From positions 3,410,001-3,474,000 of the forward strand of contig OZ245769.1 in NCBI GenBank assembly GCA_965227745.1: 64,000 nucleotides of DNA, in the 5' to 3' direction. The notes beneath the pieces are model-generated. The model was not told where the DNA came from, made no database searches, and saw only the letters and a program-made list of their open reading frames with translations. Positions within the stretch are counted from its first letter, which is position 1; every line of letters begins with the position of its first letter. This DNA is from GAS368 sp965227745. Its GTDB lineage: Bacteria; Verrucomicrobiota; Verrucomicrobiia; Opitutales; Opitutaceae. Below are positions 17,487 to 26,807 of this stretch, piece after piece. The position numbers and the translations under genes are program-made.

Positions 17487-17638
17487 CGACCCGCGTAGCA
17501 CTCCGGCCCTTTTGGCGTGCGGCGCCCCGGCGGCGCTCTGCCGACGAGCCCGGCCCGCCGCCCGCACCGCCATCACACTTGCGGCGGCCGAGGAATTCTT
17601 GTCCGATCCGCTCGTCGGCGCCGTTTACCTCTCACCCC

Positions 17639-19801
17639 ATGCGAGTAGTTGCCCTTTCCGCTATCGTGTTAGCAGCCGCCTGCGCCGCTTTCACCGCGCC
17701 GGGCCGGGCGGAAGACACGATTTCCGAAGCGCGGCTCGAGCGCCTTTTTCGCCCCGTACAAGGCGAGCGGATGGCACTCTCTTCCGATGGCCATTACCTC
17801 GCCTACACCGAGCAGGTGAAGAAGGAATTGGTCATCAACATTATGGATCTTGAGCAGGGCGTGATGAAGTCGCGCCTCTCGGTTGATGAAGACCGGGAAA
17901 CGGCCACCGGCACGCGCCGCGCCGCCCTGCGCTTCATGGAATGGGCCACCGGCGACCGCCTCGTGTATGCGCCAAATCCCGAGGTGATTCCCTCGGGTAT
18001 CCAAAGCGTGACTCCCGAAATGAAAGAGCTGGGCATCAGCATTCCCGAGCCCACCGTCCTCGCTCCGATAATGATAGTAAATGCCGATGGCACCGGAGCC
18101 CGGCAGATCCTCAATCTCCGTGAAATGCAGTATGTGATGAGCGACGCCGGCCAGGTGAGCACGCCCGTCCCGCTCATCCGCAGCTTTTCGCGCGACCGCA
18201 AAGCCGTCCTTATCGAGACCCGCGGCAATCTTCGTCAAGGTATCACCACGAAGACGTATCGCCTTGAGCTGGAGACCGCCAAGCTTTCCGTCGTCGATGA
18301 AGATTTGCTGCCCGGGCAGCCCATCTACGATCGCGATGGGCGAATGCGCCTGCTCGCCAACAATAACCCGGCCGACTATTCCACATGGTTCGAATACCAT
18401 CCACCCCAGTCGAAAAAGTGGGCGAAGCTGCCCGAGCCTGTGATCGGCGGACGAAAGGAAAACTTCACCAAGAGTCCCGCCAACTACCTTGGGGAGCGCG
18501 CGATCGCGCTGGGCTTCGACTATGATCCAAACGTCCTCATCTATGCCTCCAATGTCGGGCGCGATACCTACGGCATCTACGGGTTGGATCTCACGACCTT
18601 GCACCGCACGGCGCTCGCGCTGGAGCACCCTCACCGCGACCTCGCCGCAGTCGATGCTCCCACGCCGTCCGCCACCCTCGTGTTCGATAAATTTCGCCAG
18701 ACCTTCGTCGGCGTGCGCGGCCAGGGTCCGCGCCCTCTCACCGTCTGGTGTGATCCCGAACTCGCCGAGGTCCAGCGCGTCGCCGAGGAAAAGTTTCCCC
18801 AGCGCAGCGTGCGCCTCCTGGAATGGGATGAAGCGCGCACCCGATTTCTTACCCTGGTCACGGGCGGCACCGAGCCGGGGCGCACGTATTTGTTTCAACG
18901 CCCTGAAGGGCTGATGGTCGAGATTATGCGCCGCACCCCTTGGTTGATGAATGCCGAGCTGCACGACACGCGCTACTTCGAGTTCGCGACTAAAGACGGC
19001 ACCGAGCTCACCGGCTTCATCACCACGCCGCGCCGCCCGCGGATCTCGCCCCCGCCCCTGATTGTCTGGCTCGCTCCAGGTGTTCCACCCCTCCCGCACC
19101 CGGAGTTCGATCCCCAGGCCCAGGTCTTTGCCGACATGGGTTTCATCGTCTGCCGGCTCAATAATCGCGGCGTGCTCGGCCTCGGCACCACGCACCGCGA
19201 GGCCCTGCGCAAGGACATCGAAACCGCTTCCGCTGTCGGTCAGGATGCCGTTGCCACCGTGGAGTGGCTCGCCAGCCAGCAGAAGATCGACCGCAAGCGC
19301 ATCGTCATGGCGGGCGAAGGTTTCTCCGGCCACCTCGCCCTGCGCGCCACCCAGCTCCACCCGGGCTTCTTCCGCTGCGCCATAGTTTTCGAGCCCGTCA
19401 TTAATTTGATGTCGTGGACTCGCGCCACTTCCGACCTCGATGTCACCAACGTCCCCACGCTCGAGGAAGAGCGCCGTCGTGTTTACTTAGAGGGCAATGG
19501 CGCGCAACTCAGCAAAGTCTCCGTGACCGCCCACGGCGACGAATTGAACGTGCCCACCCTCATCATCACTCGTCGCGACCGCGTGACCGAGGCCGATCAA
19601 CGCATCGCCGCCGGCGTCAATCAACTCCGCAGCCTTCTCAAGCAGCACCACCTCGCTACCGCCACCGTCGAAATCAACGCTAATTTCGCGGCGGGCATGG
19701 CCAAAGAGCGCACCCAAGCCTACCGCGAGATGGAGGAGTTCCTGAATCTGAACCTCTACAATTTCGACGTGAAAATCGGCCCGACCAAGGAGTTGAAATG
19801 A
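17639..19801 (+). CDS. Exported S9-like protein lacking catalytic triad (copy 1)
   Basis: 720 aa from ATG 17639, opening with a signal peptide (RVVALSAIVLAAACAAFTAPGRAED). It has the prolyl-oligopeptidase layout: propeller (about 40-430) and a C-terminal alpha/beta domain (PPPLIVWLAPGVPPLPH...FADMGFIVCRLNNRG...WLASQQKIDRKRIVMAGEGFSGHLAL). In S9 enzymes the elbow is GxSxGG; here it is G-E-G-F-S-G with Gly561 in the nucleophile position. The regions that normally hold the Asp (RRDRVTEAD) and His (INANFAAGM) also lack them. Probably a binding or scaffold pseudoenzyme. It is the upstream member of a tandem pair, followed by a truncated copy of the downstream gene. Confidence 0.8.
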   Translation: MRVVALSAIVLAAACAAFTAPGRAEDTISEARLERLFRPVQGERMALSSDGHYLAYTEQVKKELVINIMDLEQGVMKSRLSVDEDRETATGTRRAALRFMEWATGDRLVYAPNPEVIPSGIQSVTPEMKELGISIPEPTVLAPIMIVNADGTGARQILNLREMQYVMSDAGQVSTPVPLIRSFSRDRKAVLIETRGNLRQGITTKTYRLELETAKLSVVDEDLLPGQPIYDRDGRMRLLANNNPADYSTWFEYHPPQSKKWAKLPEPVIGGRKENFTKSPANYLGERAIALGFDYDPNVLIYASNVGRDTYGIYGLDLTTLHRTALALEHPHRDLAAVDAPTPSATLVFDKFRQTFVGVRGQGPRPLTVWCDPELAEVQRVAEEKFPQRSVRLLEWDEARTRFLTLVTGGTEPGRTYLFQRPEGLMVEIMRRTPWLMNAELHDTRYFEFATKDGTELTGFITTPRRPRISPPPLIVWLAPGVPPLPHPEFDPQAQVFADMGFIVCRLNNRGVLGLGTTHREALRKDIETASAVGQDAVATVEWLASQQKIDRKRIVMAGEGFSGHLALRATQLHPGFFRCAIVFEPVINLMSWTRATSDLDVTNVPTLEEERRRVYLEGNGAQLSKVSVTAHGDELNVPTLIITRRDRVTEADQRIAAGVNQLRSLLKQHHLATATVEINANFAAGMAKERTQAYREMEEFLNLNLYNFDVKIGPTKELK

Positions 19802-19906
19802 ACCCCGCTTCCTTTCGCCGCCTAGTCGGCCTCGGCTTCTTTCTCGCCGTCCTCTGCCTGCGGGCCGGAGCCCAGGAAAAATCCCCCGCGTCCGTCGTCG
19901 CCCCGC
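19798..19906 (+). pseudogene. Truncated 5' remnant of the gene at 22151
   Basis: Beginning with ATGA overlapping the stop of copy 1, about 105 bases match the first 35 codons of the gene at 22151 (MNPASFRR...LCLRAGAQEKS) almost base for base. Similarity then ends abruptly and continues into the leader of copy 2 at ACTTGCGG (19907). It is the scar of a tandem duplication. Confidence 0.88.
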
Positions 19907-19967
19907 ACTTGCGGGAGCAAAGGAATTGTTGTCCGATTCGCTGGTCGGTGACGTCTCTACTTACCCC

Positions 19968-22154
19968 ATGCGATTAGTGGCCCTTTCCGTTTTCGTGATA
20001 GCTGTCGCCTGCGCCGCTTTCCCTGCGCCGGGGCGGGCGGAAGACACGATTTCCGAAGCGCGGCTCGAACGCCTTTTTCGCCCCGTACAAGGCGAGCGGA
20101 TGGCGCTCTCTTCCGATGGCCATTACCTCGCCTACACCGAGCAGGTGAAAAAGGACTTGGTGATTAACATCCTCGATCTCGACTCCCTTGAAATAAAGTC
20201 CCGCCTGATCGTCGATGAAGACCGTCCGACCGCCTTCTCGAGGGCCGGCACCCGTTCTCAACTGCGATTCATGGAATGGGCCACCGCCGATCGCCTCGTC
20301 TACGCCCCCGCTCCCGAGGTGATCGCCTCCGCCGTCCTAGGCGTCAGCTCCTCATTTCTCAATATGGCCGGGGCCAATCTCCCCAGTCTCGGCGGGGCTG
20401 CGCCGCCGCCCACCGTACTCGCCCCCATTATGGTCGTGAATGCCGCTGGCCAGGATGGCCGCCAGATTCTCGATATCCGCGAGCTGCAATATGTGTCGAA
20501 TGCCACGGGCCAGACCATCACGCTCACTCCACTAGTGCGGGGTTTTGCGGCGGATCGTAGATTCCTCCTGGTCGAAGTGCGCGGGAATGTCGCCGAAGGT
20601 ATCACGACCAAGACCTACCGCCTCAATATCGACACCGGAAAACTTTCCATCGTCGACGAGGATTTGACGAGCGACACCCCGGCCTTTGATCGCGAGGGGC
20701 AGATGCGGTTGCTCGAAAACCGCAATGCGAACAACCTTTCCTCCACGTTCGACTACCGTCCGCCGAACAAATCGAAATGGGGGAAACTGCCCGAGCCCGT
20801 CGTCGCCGGTCGCCGCGAGAGCTTTCTCACCAGTCCGCAAAATTACTTTGGTGAGCGCGCCATCCCGCTCGGCTTCGACTACGACCCCAATGTCCTGATT
20901 TACGCCTCCAACGTCGGTCGCGACACCTACGGCATTTACGGTTACAATCTCACCACCCAGCAGCGCACCGCGCTCGCCCTCGAGCATCCCCACCGCGACC
21001 TCGCCTCGATCGACTCTACCCTTCCGTCGCAGTCGCTCATTTTCGATAAATTCCGGTCCACCTTTGTCGGCGTTCACGGCCGGGGCCCGCTTCCGCTCAC
21101 CGTCTGGGCCGACCCCGAGCTCGCCCAGGTCCAGCGCACCGTCGAGCAGAAATTCCCCCAGCGCAGCATCCGTATCAACGAGTGGAATGACACTCGCACC
21201 CGCTTCCTCGTCACCGTCACCGGCGGCACCGAGCCGGGCCGCACCTATCTTTTTCACCGCAATGAGGGTCTCATGGTGGAGCTCATGCGCCGCACTCCAT
21301 GGCTACCGAATGCCGATCTGCATGACACCCGCTATTTCGCATTTACCACGCCCGACGGCACCGAACTGACGGGCTTCCTCACCACGCCGCGCCGCCCGCG
21401 CATCAATCCCCCACCGGTGATCATCTGGCTGGCGCCCGGCCTGCCGCCGCGCCCGCATCTGGAGTTCGACGCTCAGGCCCAGGTCTTTGCCGACATGGGA
21501 TTCGTCGTCTGCCGGCTGAATAATCGCGGCGTGCTCGGCCTCGGCATGAAGCATAGCGACGCGTTGCGCAACAACCTCGACGCGGCGTCCGGTCTCGACG
21601 CCGCCGCGGCGGTCGCGTGGCTCGCCCAGCAGCAAAAGATCGACCGCAAGCGCATCGTCATGCTGGGCGAAGGCTTCGCCGGTCACCTCGCCCTCCGCGC
21701 CACGCAGGTCAATCCCGGCCTGTTTCGCTGCTCCGTCGTTTTCGACCCGATTATCAATCTGATGTCGTGGACCCGCCCCGAGGCCAACCTCGATCGGCGC
21801 GGCGGCACCAACGTCCTCATCGAGCGCCGCCGGATCTATCTGGAAGCCGGCGGCGCTTCGCTGAGCAAAGTCTCGGTCACCGCCCACGGCGACGAATTAA
21901 ACACCCCCGTGTTGATCATCAGTCGCGGGGATGTGAACAACGACGCGCAACAGCAAATCGCCGCTGGCGTCTCGCAACTGCGGATCCTCCTCAAGCGCCA
22001 CGACATCCCGACCTCCACCGTCGAATACGAAGCCGACTTCGTGCAAGGCAACGCGGTCGCTCGCGCCAAGGTCTATCGCCAGATGGAAGAGTTTCTGAAT
22101 CTGAACCTCTACAATTTCGACGTGAAAATCGGCCCAACTAAGGAGTTGAAATGA
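19968..22154 (+). CDS. Exported S9-like protein lacking catalytic triad (copy 2)
   Basis: 728-aa paralogue of the preceding S9-like gene, near-identical over the first 50 residues after the signal peptide (EDTISEARLERLFRPVQGER) and clearly homologous to the end (LNLNLYNFDVKIGPTKELK is shared). Its elbow is G-E-G-F-A-G (Gly569 at the nucleophile position), so it has no serine at all there. The Asp and His regions (SRGDVNNDAQ, YEADFVQGN) are equally empty. Keeping the fold in two diverged copies while both lack the triad suggests selected non-catalytic function. The stop overlaps the next start (ATGA), with AAGGAG inside this gene serving as ribosome binding site. Confidence 0.8.
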   Translation: MRLVALSVFVIAVACAAFPAPGRAEDTISEARLERLFRPVQGERMALSSDGHYLAYTEQVKKDLVINILDLDSLEIKSRLIVDEDRPTAFSRAGTRSQLRFMEWATADRLVYAPAPEVIASAVLGVSSSFLNMAGANLPSLGGAAPPPTVLAPIMVVNAAGQDGRQILDIRELQYVSNATGQTITLTPLVRGFAADRRFLLVEVRGNVAEGITTKTYRLNIDTGKLSIVDEDLTSDTPAFDREGQMRLLENRNANNLSSTFDYRPPNKSKWGKLPEPVVAGRRESFLTSPQNYFGERAIPLGFDYDPNVLIYASNVGRDTYGIYGYNLTTQQRTALALEHPHRDLASIDSTLPSQSLIFDKFRSTFVGVHGRGPLPLTVWADPELAQVQRTVEQKFPQRSIRINEWNDTRTRFLVTVTGGTEPGRTYLFHRNEGLMVELMRRTPWLPNADLHDTRYFAFTTPDGTELTGFLTTPRRPRINPPPVIIWLAPGLPPRPHLEFDAQAQVFADMGFVVCRLNNRGVLGLGMKHSDALRNNLDAASGLDAAAAVAWLAQQQKIDRKRIVMLGEGFAGHLALRATQVNPGLFRCSVVFDPIINLMSWTRPEANLDRRGGTNVLIERRRIYLEAGGASLSKVSVTAHGDELNTPVLIISRGDVNNDAQQQIAAGVSQLRILLKRHDIPTSTVEYEADFVQGNAVARAKVYRQMEEFLNLNLYNFDVKIGPTKELK

Positions 22155-23809
22155 ACCCCGCTTCCTTTCGCCGCTTCGTCGGCCTCGGCTTCCTTCTCGC
22201 CGTCCTCTGCCTTCGGGCCGGAGCCCAGGAAAAATCATCCGAGTCCGTCGTTGCTCTGCCGCCCATGGTCATCGAGGAAGATAAAAATCTTCCTCCGTGG
22301 TTGTACGTGCAGGATAGCGGCACCGAGTATCTCTCGCGTTGCTCGGAGCGAGTGACGCTCGCCTATGTCGAGATGCGTCGTGATCGCATGGACTGGGTCT
22401 GGTCGATCGTGCCGCGCGAGATTCTGTTTCGCACCGATGTCCCGATCGTCACCGTGCTCGCCACGCAGCGCATCAAATCCTCCAGCCGCACCGAGGTCGT
22501 CGATCAGATCGTGCAGCGCACCAAGGATCGCAGCCCCAACGGCTCCTACCTGCGCGCGACCACCGCGCCCAACATGATGCTCAACGATGCCGATTCCCTC
22601 GGCATCTTCGCGTTCATCGACGAGTCCAAATTCGACGCCGAAGGCCTCACCATCGCCAGCGACTATCTCCGCCTCTTCCTCGACCGCCGCACCCCCGAGA
22701 TTCCGCTCTGGCTCCGCGAGGGTCTGATTTCCACCTACGACGCCATTCTTTATAAAGAACCGGGCGTCACCCTGCGCCCACTGATTTGGATCTCGCTCAG
22801 CGAAAGCGTCCGGTTGCAGAAGAATCCGCTCGCGCCGCGCGCGCTCCTGCCGCCTGGCGAGATCTTCTCCAATCCCAGGCGCATGCCCCTGCGCACCGCC
22901 ATCGGTCGCTCACAGTGCGCCCTCTTCGTGCGTTGGGCGCTCGACCCGCAAAACGGCGTGCGCGAGGCCTTTCGTCAGTTCGCGATCCGCGCCAGTGAGG
23001 AGCCCGTGAGCGAGGAGATGTTTCAATCGATCTTTGGCTTCGGCTACTCCGATCTCCGCGACCGCCTGAGCGACTACCTCCCAACGGCGGTCAATAACCC
23101 GTTGAAAATCCCTCTCGTCCGTTCGACTGTGCCGCGCCTGAAAGCCCGCGAGGCAACGCCCTCCGAGGTCGCGCGCATCCGGGGCGAGTGGGAGCGCCTC
23201 ACGGTGCCGTTTGTCCGTTCGCGTTATGCCAGCGAGGCCGACCGCTATCTCAATCAGGCCAAGCAAACGCTCCGCCGCTCCTACGACGCGGGCGACCGCC
23301 ATCCCGCCCTCCTCGCCACGCTGGGCCTCTGCGAATTGGAGAGTAACAATGAAAAATCCGCCCGCCCGCTGCTCGAAGCCGCCACCGGGGCCAATGTCAT
23401 CCGCCCCCGCGCCTACGCCGAAGTCGCGCGCCTGAAGTGGCAGGATCTCGTCGCCGCCAATCCCACCGTGCAGGAGTACACCTATGTCGAGGTGTCAGAG
23501 ATCAATGATCTCCTCCACCGCGGCCTCGCTCAAGCCCCTGCCCTCACCGAGATCTTCGCCCAACTCGCCGACCTTTGGCAGCGCTCCGCCGTCCCGCCCA
23601 CTCCCGGGGACCTGCAACGGATCAAACGCGAGCAAGCCCTCTTCGTCAGCGATCCCAAAATCTGTATCGCCCTCGCCGCCGCCCTCGCCCGCCATGGCCA
23701 CACCGCCGACGCCATCTCCCTCCTCGGCGCCGGTTTCATCTACGCTCGCAACGACGAGACGCGGAAGCAGTTCGCCAAGGTCTACGCTTCGCTCGAAAAG
23801 CCGAAGTAA
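22151..23809 (+). CDS. Exported TPR/peptidase-MA-like protein coupled to the S9-like pair
   Basis: 552 aa with signal peptide (GLGFLLAVLCLRAGAQ). The middle (EIPLWLREGLISTYDAILY, then about 90 residues) resembles the gluzincin/'peptidase MA-like' or DUF1570 layout, in which W-L-x-E-G-L follows the zinc helix. The HExxH that should precede it is not present, so metalloprotease activity is unlikely. The C-terminal third (EADRYLNQAKQTLRRSYDAGDRHPALLATLGLCELESNNEKSARPLLEAA) is TPR-like. It starts inside the stop of copy 2 (4-base overlap) with an AAGGAG five bases ahead. Tight coupling suggests a complex with the S9-like proteins in the periplasm. Confidence 0.7.
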   Translation: MNPASFRRFVGLGFLLAVLCLRAGAQEKSSESVVALPPMVIEEDKNLPPWLYVQDSGTEYLSRCSERVTLAYVEMRRDRMDWVWSIVPREILFRTDVPIVTVLATQRIKSSSRTEVVDQIVQRTKDRSPNGSYLRATTAPNMMLNDADSLGIFAFIDESKFDAEGLTIASDYLRLFLDRRTPEIPLWLREGLISTYDAILYKEPGVTLRPLIWISLSESVRLQKNPLAPRALLPPGEIFSNPRRMPLRTAIGRSQCALFVRWALDPQNGVREAFRQFAIRASEEPVSEEMFQSIFGFGYSDLRDRLSDYLPTAVNNPLKIPLVRSTVPRLKAREATPSEVARIRGEWERLTVPFVRSRYASEADRYLNQAKQTLRRSYDAGDRHPALLATLGLCELESNNEKSARPLLEAATGANVIRPRAYAEVARLKWQDLVAANPTVQEYTYVEVSEINDLLHRGLAQAPALTEIFAQLADLWQRSAVPPTPGDLQRIKREQALFVSDPKICIALAAALARHGHTADAISLLGAGFIYARNDETRKQFAKVYASLEKPK

Positions 23810-24076
23810 AACAACGCACGCCGCGCCCCCGCGCCGCTCTTGTCGGCGAGTTCCGGCTCATTGCGCCCGCGCCGCTATTCGACCAAATCTCTCACTTCGT
23901 CGCTTTCGGCTACGAGTGAAACACCCACCTGGGTTTCGCGTCTGAGACGCAATTAGACAAAAAGTCGCCGTGGCCCATCTAGCCCATTTGTGCCCCGGTG
24001 GACTAGAGTGACCTTCCGCAACGTCGCTTGCCTCTTGGTCGGCGACATGCGAGTTTCCTCCAACCCCTTTCCCCGC

Positions 24077-25288
24077 ATGACTTCGGGCTCTTTCCCCCGC
24101 GCCGCCTTCGTCGCTACCGCCGTTGCTGCCGCGTGCACCGCCGCTGTCGCCGCTGAAATCACTTTCAAAAAACAAATCGTCGATCTGCGCTTCCTCGCGG
24201 AGAGCATCTCCGTCGGCGACGTGAACAAAGACGGCAAGCCCGACCTCATCGTCGGCCCACTCTGGATCGAGGGCCCGGCCTTCACCAAGAAAAACGAAAC
24301 GCGCCCGCCGCTTTTCTACGACAAGGAGGGCTACTCCGATGCGTTCATCGCCGCGTCCTTCGACGTGGATGGCGACGGCCTCGTCGATAGCATCCAGATG
24401 GGTTGGCCCGGCCGTCCCGCCTACTGGTACAAGAACCCCGGCAAGACCGGCCTCGATTGGGATCGCACGCTAATTTATCCCACCGTCGGCTCCGAGTCGC
24501 CGGCCTTCGTTCCTCTGCTCAGCGGACAGGCACCCGTGCTTGTCTTGGCGTCCAATAAAAAGCTCGGCTACGCCACGCCCGACAAGAGCAAGCCCACCGC
24601 GCCGTGGACGTTTCACGGCGTCACGCCCGAGGGTGAATGGCAGCGCTACTCGCACGGCATCGGCGCCGGCGACATCAATGGCGACGGCCGCCCCGACCTC
24701 CTTTGCTACAGCGGTTGGTGGGAGCAGCCCGCCTCGCTCGCCGGCGATCCCGTGTGGAAATTTCACCCCGCCGATTTCGGCAAGGGCGGCGCGCACATGC
24801 TCACCTACGACGTCAATGGCGACGGTCTCGCCGATGTCATCACGAGCATCGACGCGCACAAGTACGGCCTGAGCTGGTTCGAGCAGATCGCCCCCGCCGC
24901 CGGCTCTACCGAGCCGACGTGGAAAGAGCACGTCATCCTCAGCCGCGAGCCCGGCGAAAAGGTCAATGGCGTCCAGTTCTCCCAGCCTCATGCCACCATC
25001 CTCGCCGACATCGATGGCGACGGTCTCCTCGACATCGTCACTGGCAAGCGCCACTGGGCCCACGGCTCCAAGGGCGACCCCGAGCCCACCGCGCCCGCCG
25101 TGCTCTACTGGTTCAAGCTCGTACGCGATCCCGCCACGAAAGCCGTGAGCTACGAGCCGCACCTCATCGACGACGACTCCGGCATCGGCACGCAATTCGT
25201 CGTCACCGACCTCAACGGCGACGGCCTCCTCGACATCGCCGTCGGCAACAAGCGCGGCGTCTTCACCTTCATCCAGCAGCGGAAATAA
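24077..25288 (+). CDS. Exported VCBS/FG-GAP repeat protein
   Basis: 403 aa from ATG 24077 (MTSGSFPRAAFVATAVAAACTAAVAAE, signal peptide); an alternative ATG at 24047 adds ten residues. At least six calcium-binding D-x-N/D-x-D-G loops are spaced along it: DVNKDGKPD, DVDGDGLVD, DINGDGRPD, DVNGDGLAD, DIDGDGLLD, DLNGDGLLD. This is an FG-GAP/VCBS beta-propeller like those of integrins and of many PVC glycan-utilisation loci. Likely a secreted carbohydrate- or surface-binding protein. It heads the long sugar-related plus-strand run to 38.2 kb. Confidence 0.85.
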   Translation: MTSGSFPRAAFVATAVAAACTAAVAAEITFKKQIVDLRFLAESISVGDVNKDGKPDLIVGPLWIEGPAFTKKNETRPPLFYDKEGYSDAFIAASFDVDGDGLVDSIQMGWPGRPAYWYKNPGKTGLDWDRTLIYPTVGSESPAFVPLLSGQAPVLVLASNKKLGYATPDKSKPTAPWTFHGVTPEGEWQRYSHGIGAGDINGDGRPDLLCYSGWWEQPASLAGDPVWKFHPADFGKGGAHMLTYDVNGDGLADVITSIDAHKYGLSWFEQIAPAAGSTEPTWKEHVILSREPGEKVNGVQFSQPHATILADIDGDGLLDIVTGKRHWAHGSKGDPEPTAPAVLYWFKLVRDPATKAVSYEPHLIDDDSGIGTQFVVTDLNGDGLLDIAVGNKRGVFTFIQQRK

Positions 25289-25290
25289 TT

Positions 25291-25345
25291 CCCCGCCTCT
25301 CCCCGTCTCCTTTTCTCCGCGTCTCCCCTTTCCCCCTCCGCACGC
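25291..25345 (+). repeat. CT-rich leader repeat (CTCCGCGTCTCC type)
   Basis: A nearly pure pyrimidine tract with CTCCGCGTCTCC units, shortly before the start at 25387. Similar tracts occur at 34496-34556 and 35446-35502. In the last place the tract is part of the coding sequence. Confidence 0.5.
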
Positions 25346-25386
25346 TCTCATCTCTTCCACTTAAACTTTCCCCTTAAACTGCCATC

Positions 25387-26655
25387 ATGGTCCCCTCCGT
25401 CCTCGATCTCAAAACCGTCAAGTCCAACGTCAAATCGCTCGCCGAGGGCGAGCTCGCGCGCACCGGCGGCCTGCTCCGTCTCGCGCCCGCGTGGGTGCCG
25501 CGCTCGTTCTTGCAGCCCGGCCTCCGCATCAAGCTCCACCCGGACGACACCTACGCCTACGGCCTCAACCGCGGCGGCATCGATGAGCGCTGGTTCGCCT
25601 CCACCACCCCGACCGCCAACGAGGGCCGCGCGTGGGACGAGGGCCTGAGCTGGTGTGTCGTCGGCAACAAGCGTTTCACCCTTCAGCAAGCCGTCTCCGA
25701 AAGCGGCGCCACGCTCGTCGGCTCCGCCATCTGGAAGAAATACAAAAAGTGGCCCGTCTACTCGAAGTTCTTCGATAACATGGGCCCGATCCCGCACCAC
25801 ATGCACCAGAGTGCGAAGCAGGCGAAGCTCGTCGGCCAGGAGGGCAAGCCCGAGTCCTACTACTTCCCGCCGCAGCACAATAACGTCGGCAACAACTTCC
25901 CCTACACGTTCATGGGCTTCGAGCCCGGCACGACGAAGGCGCAGGTCCGCAAGTGCATCGAGAATTGGAACAAGGGCGACAACGGCATCCTCGATCTCTC
26001 CAAGGCCTACCGCCTCAAGCCCGGCACCGGCTGGCTCATCGATCCCTGCATCCTCCACGCCCCCGGGTCCCTCTGCACCTACGAGCCGCAGTGGGGCAGC
26101 GATGTCTTCGGCATGTACCAAAATCTCGTGGAGGGCCGCGAGGTCCCGTGGTCGCTCCTCGTGAAAGACATGCCTAAGTCGAAGCACAAGGACATCGACT
26201 TCATCGTCGACCAGCTCGACTGGGACAAAAACGTCGACCCGAATTTCAAGGACAACCACTACCTCGAGCCCGTCCCCGTCGCCGACACCCGCGCTGAGGG
26301 CTACCTCGATAAGTGGATCGTCTACGGCAAGGTCGACGGCGAGCAGCTCTTCACCGCCAAGGAAATCACCGTCGATCCCGGCGTGAAGTGCACCATCAAG
26401 GACACCGGCGCCTACGGCCTCATCTGCGTGCAGGGCTCCGGCAAGATCAACGGCCAGCCCCTCGTCAGCCCGAAGCTCATCCGCTTCCACGAGCTCACCG
26501 AGGACGAATATTTCTGCACCGAAGACGGCGCCAAGGCCGGCGTCACCTTCGAAAACACCAGCACCACCGAGCCCCTCGTCTGCCTCCGCTACTTCGGCCC
26601 CGAAGTAAACCCCACGGCCCCCGCGATGGGCGCGTATCGCAACAACAAGTTCTGA
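25387..26655 (+). CDS. Cupin sugar isomerase, class I mannose-6-phosphate isomerase-like
   Basis: 422-aa cytoplasmic protein (no signal). Two cupin halves: metal-site-like IPHHMHQ with a downstream QHNNVGNN and GWLIDPCILHAPG in the first, and a second jelly-roll (VKCTIKDTGAYGLICVQGSGKINGQPL). Motifs and length fit PMI-type/ManA-like isomerases of the 'cupin, class I mannose-6-phosphate isomerase-related' group. It probably interconverts free or phosphorylated keto- and aldo-sugars. It sits with a TIM-barrel isomerase and a Gfo/Idh/MocA enzyme, suggesting one sugar pathway. No Shine-Dalgarno is seen; the leader is CT-rich. Confidence 0.72.
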   Translation: MVPSVLDLKTVKSNVKSLAEGELARTGGLLRLAPAWVPRSFLQPGLRIKLHPDDTYAYGLNRGGIDERWFASTTPTANEGRAWDEGLSWCVVGNKRFTLQQAVSESGATLVGSAIWKKYKKWPVYSKFFDNMGPIPHHMHQSAKQAKLVGQEGKPESYYFPPQHNNVGNNFPYTFMGFEPGTTKAQVRKCIENWNKGDNGILDLSKAYRLKPGTGWLIDPCILHAPGSLCTYEPQWGSDVFGMYQNLVEGREVPWSLLVKDMPKSKHKDIDFIVDQLDWDKNVDPNFKDNHYLEPVPVADTRAEGYLDKWIVYGKVDGEQLFTAKEITVDPGVKCTIKDTGAYGLICVQGSGKINGQPLVSPKLIRFHELTEDEYFCTEDGAKAGVTFENTSTTEPLVCLRYFGPEVNPTAPAMGAYRNNKF

Positions 26656-26662
26656 GGTCCGC

Positions 26663-26749
26663 TTCTTTCTCTTTCTTCTTAATCTTTTTCTTTCGTCAGG
26701 CCGAACGCCCGACCGAGAGAAAGATTAAGATAAAGAAGAAAGAGAAAGA
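26663..26749. repeat. Polypyrimidine palindrome (family B)
   Basis: Arm CTTCTTTCTCTTTCTTCTTA (from 26662) is mirrored by the purine arm at 26714-26749 with a 19-base loop. It follows the cupin gene stop immediately and may end its transcript or protect the mRNA 3' end. Confidence 0.65.
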
Positions 26750-26807
26750 GCACTCTCTCTCCACTTATTCCCTCACTCCCTTAGTCCCTCATTCCCCCCT
26801 AGCCCCC

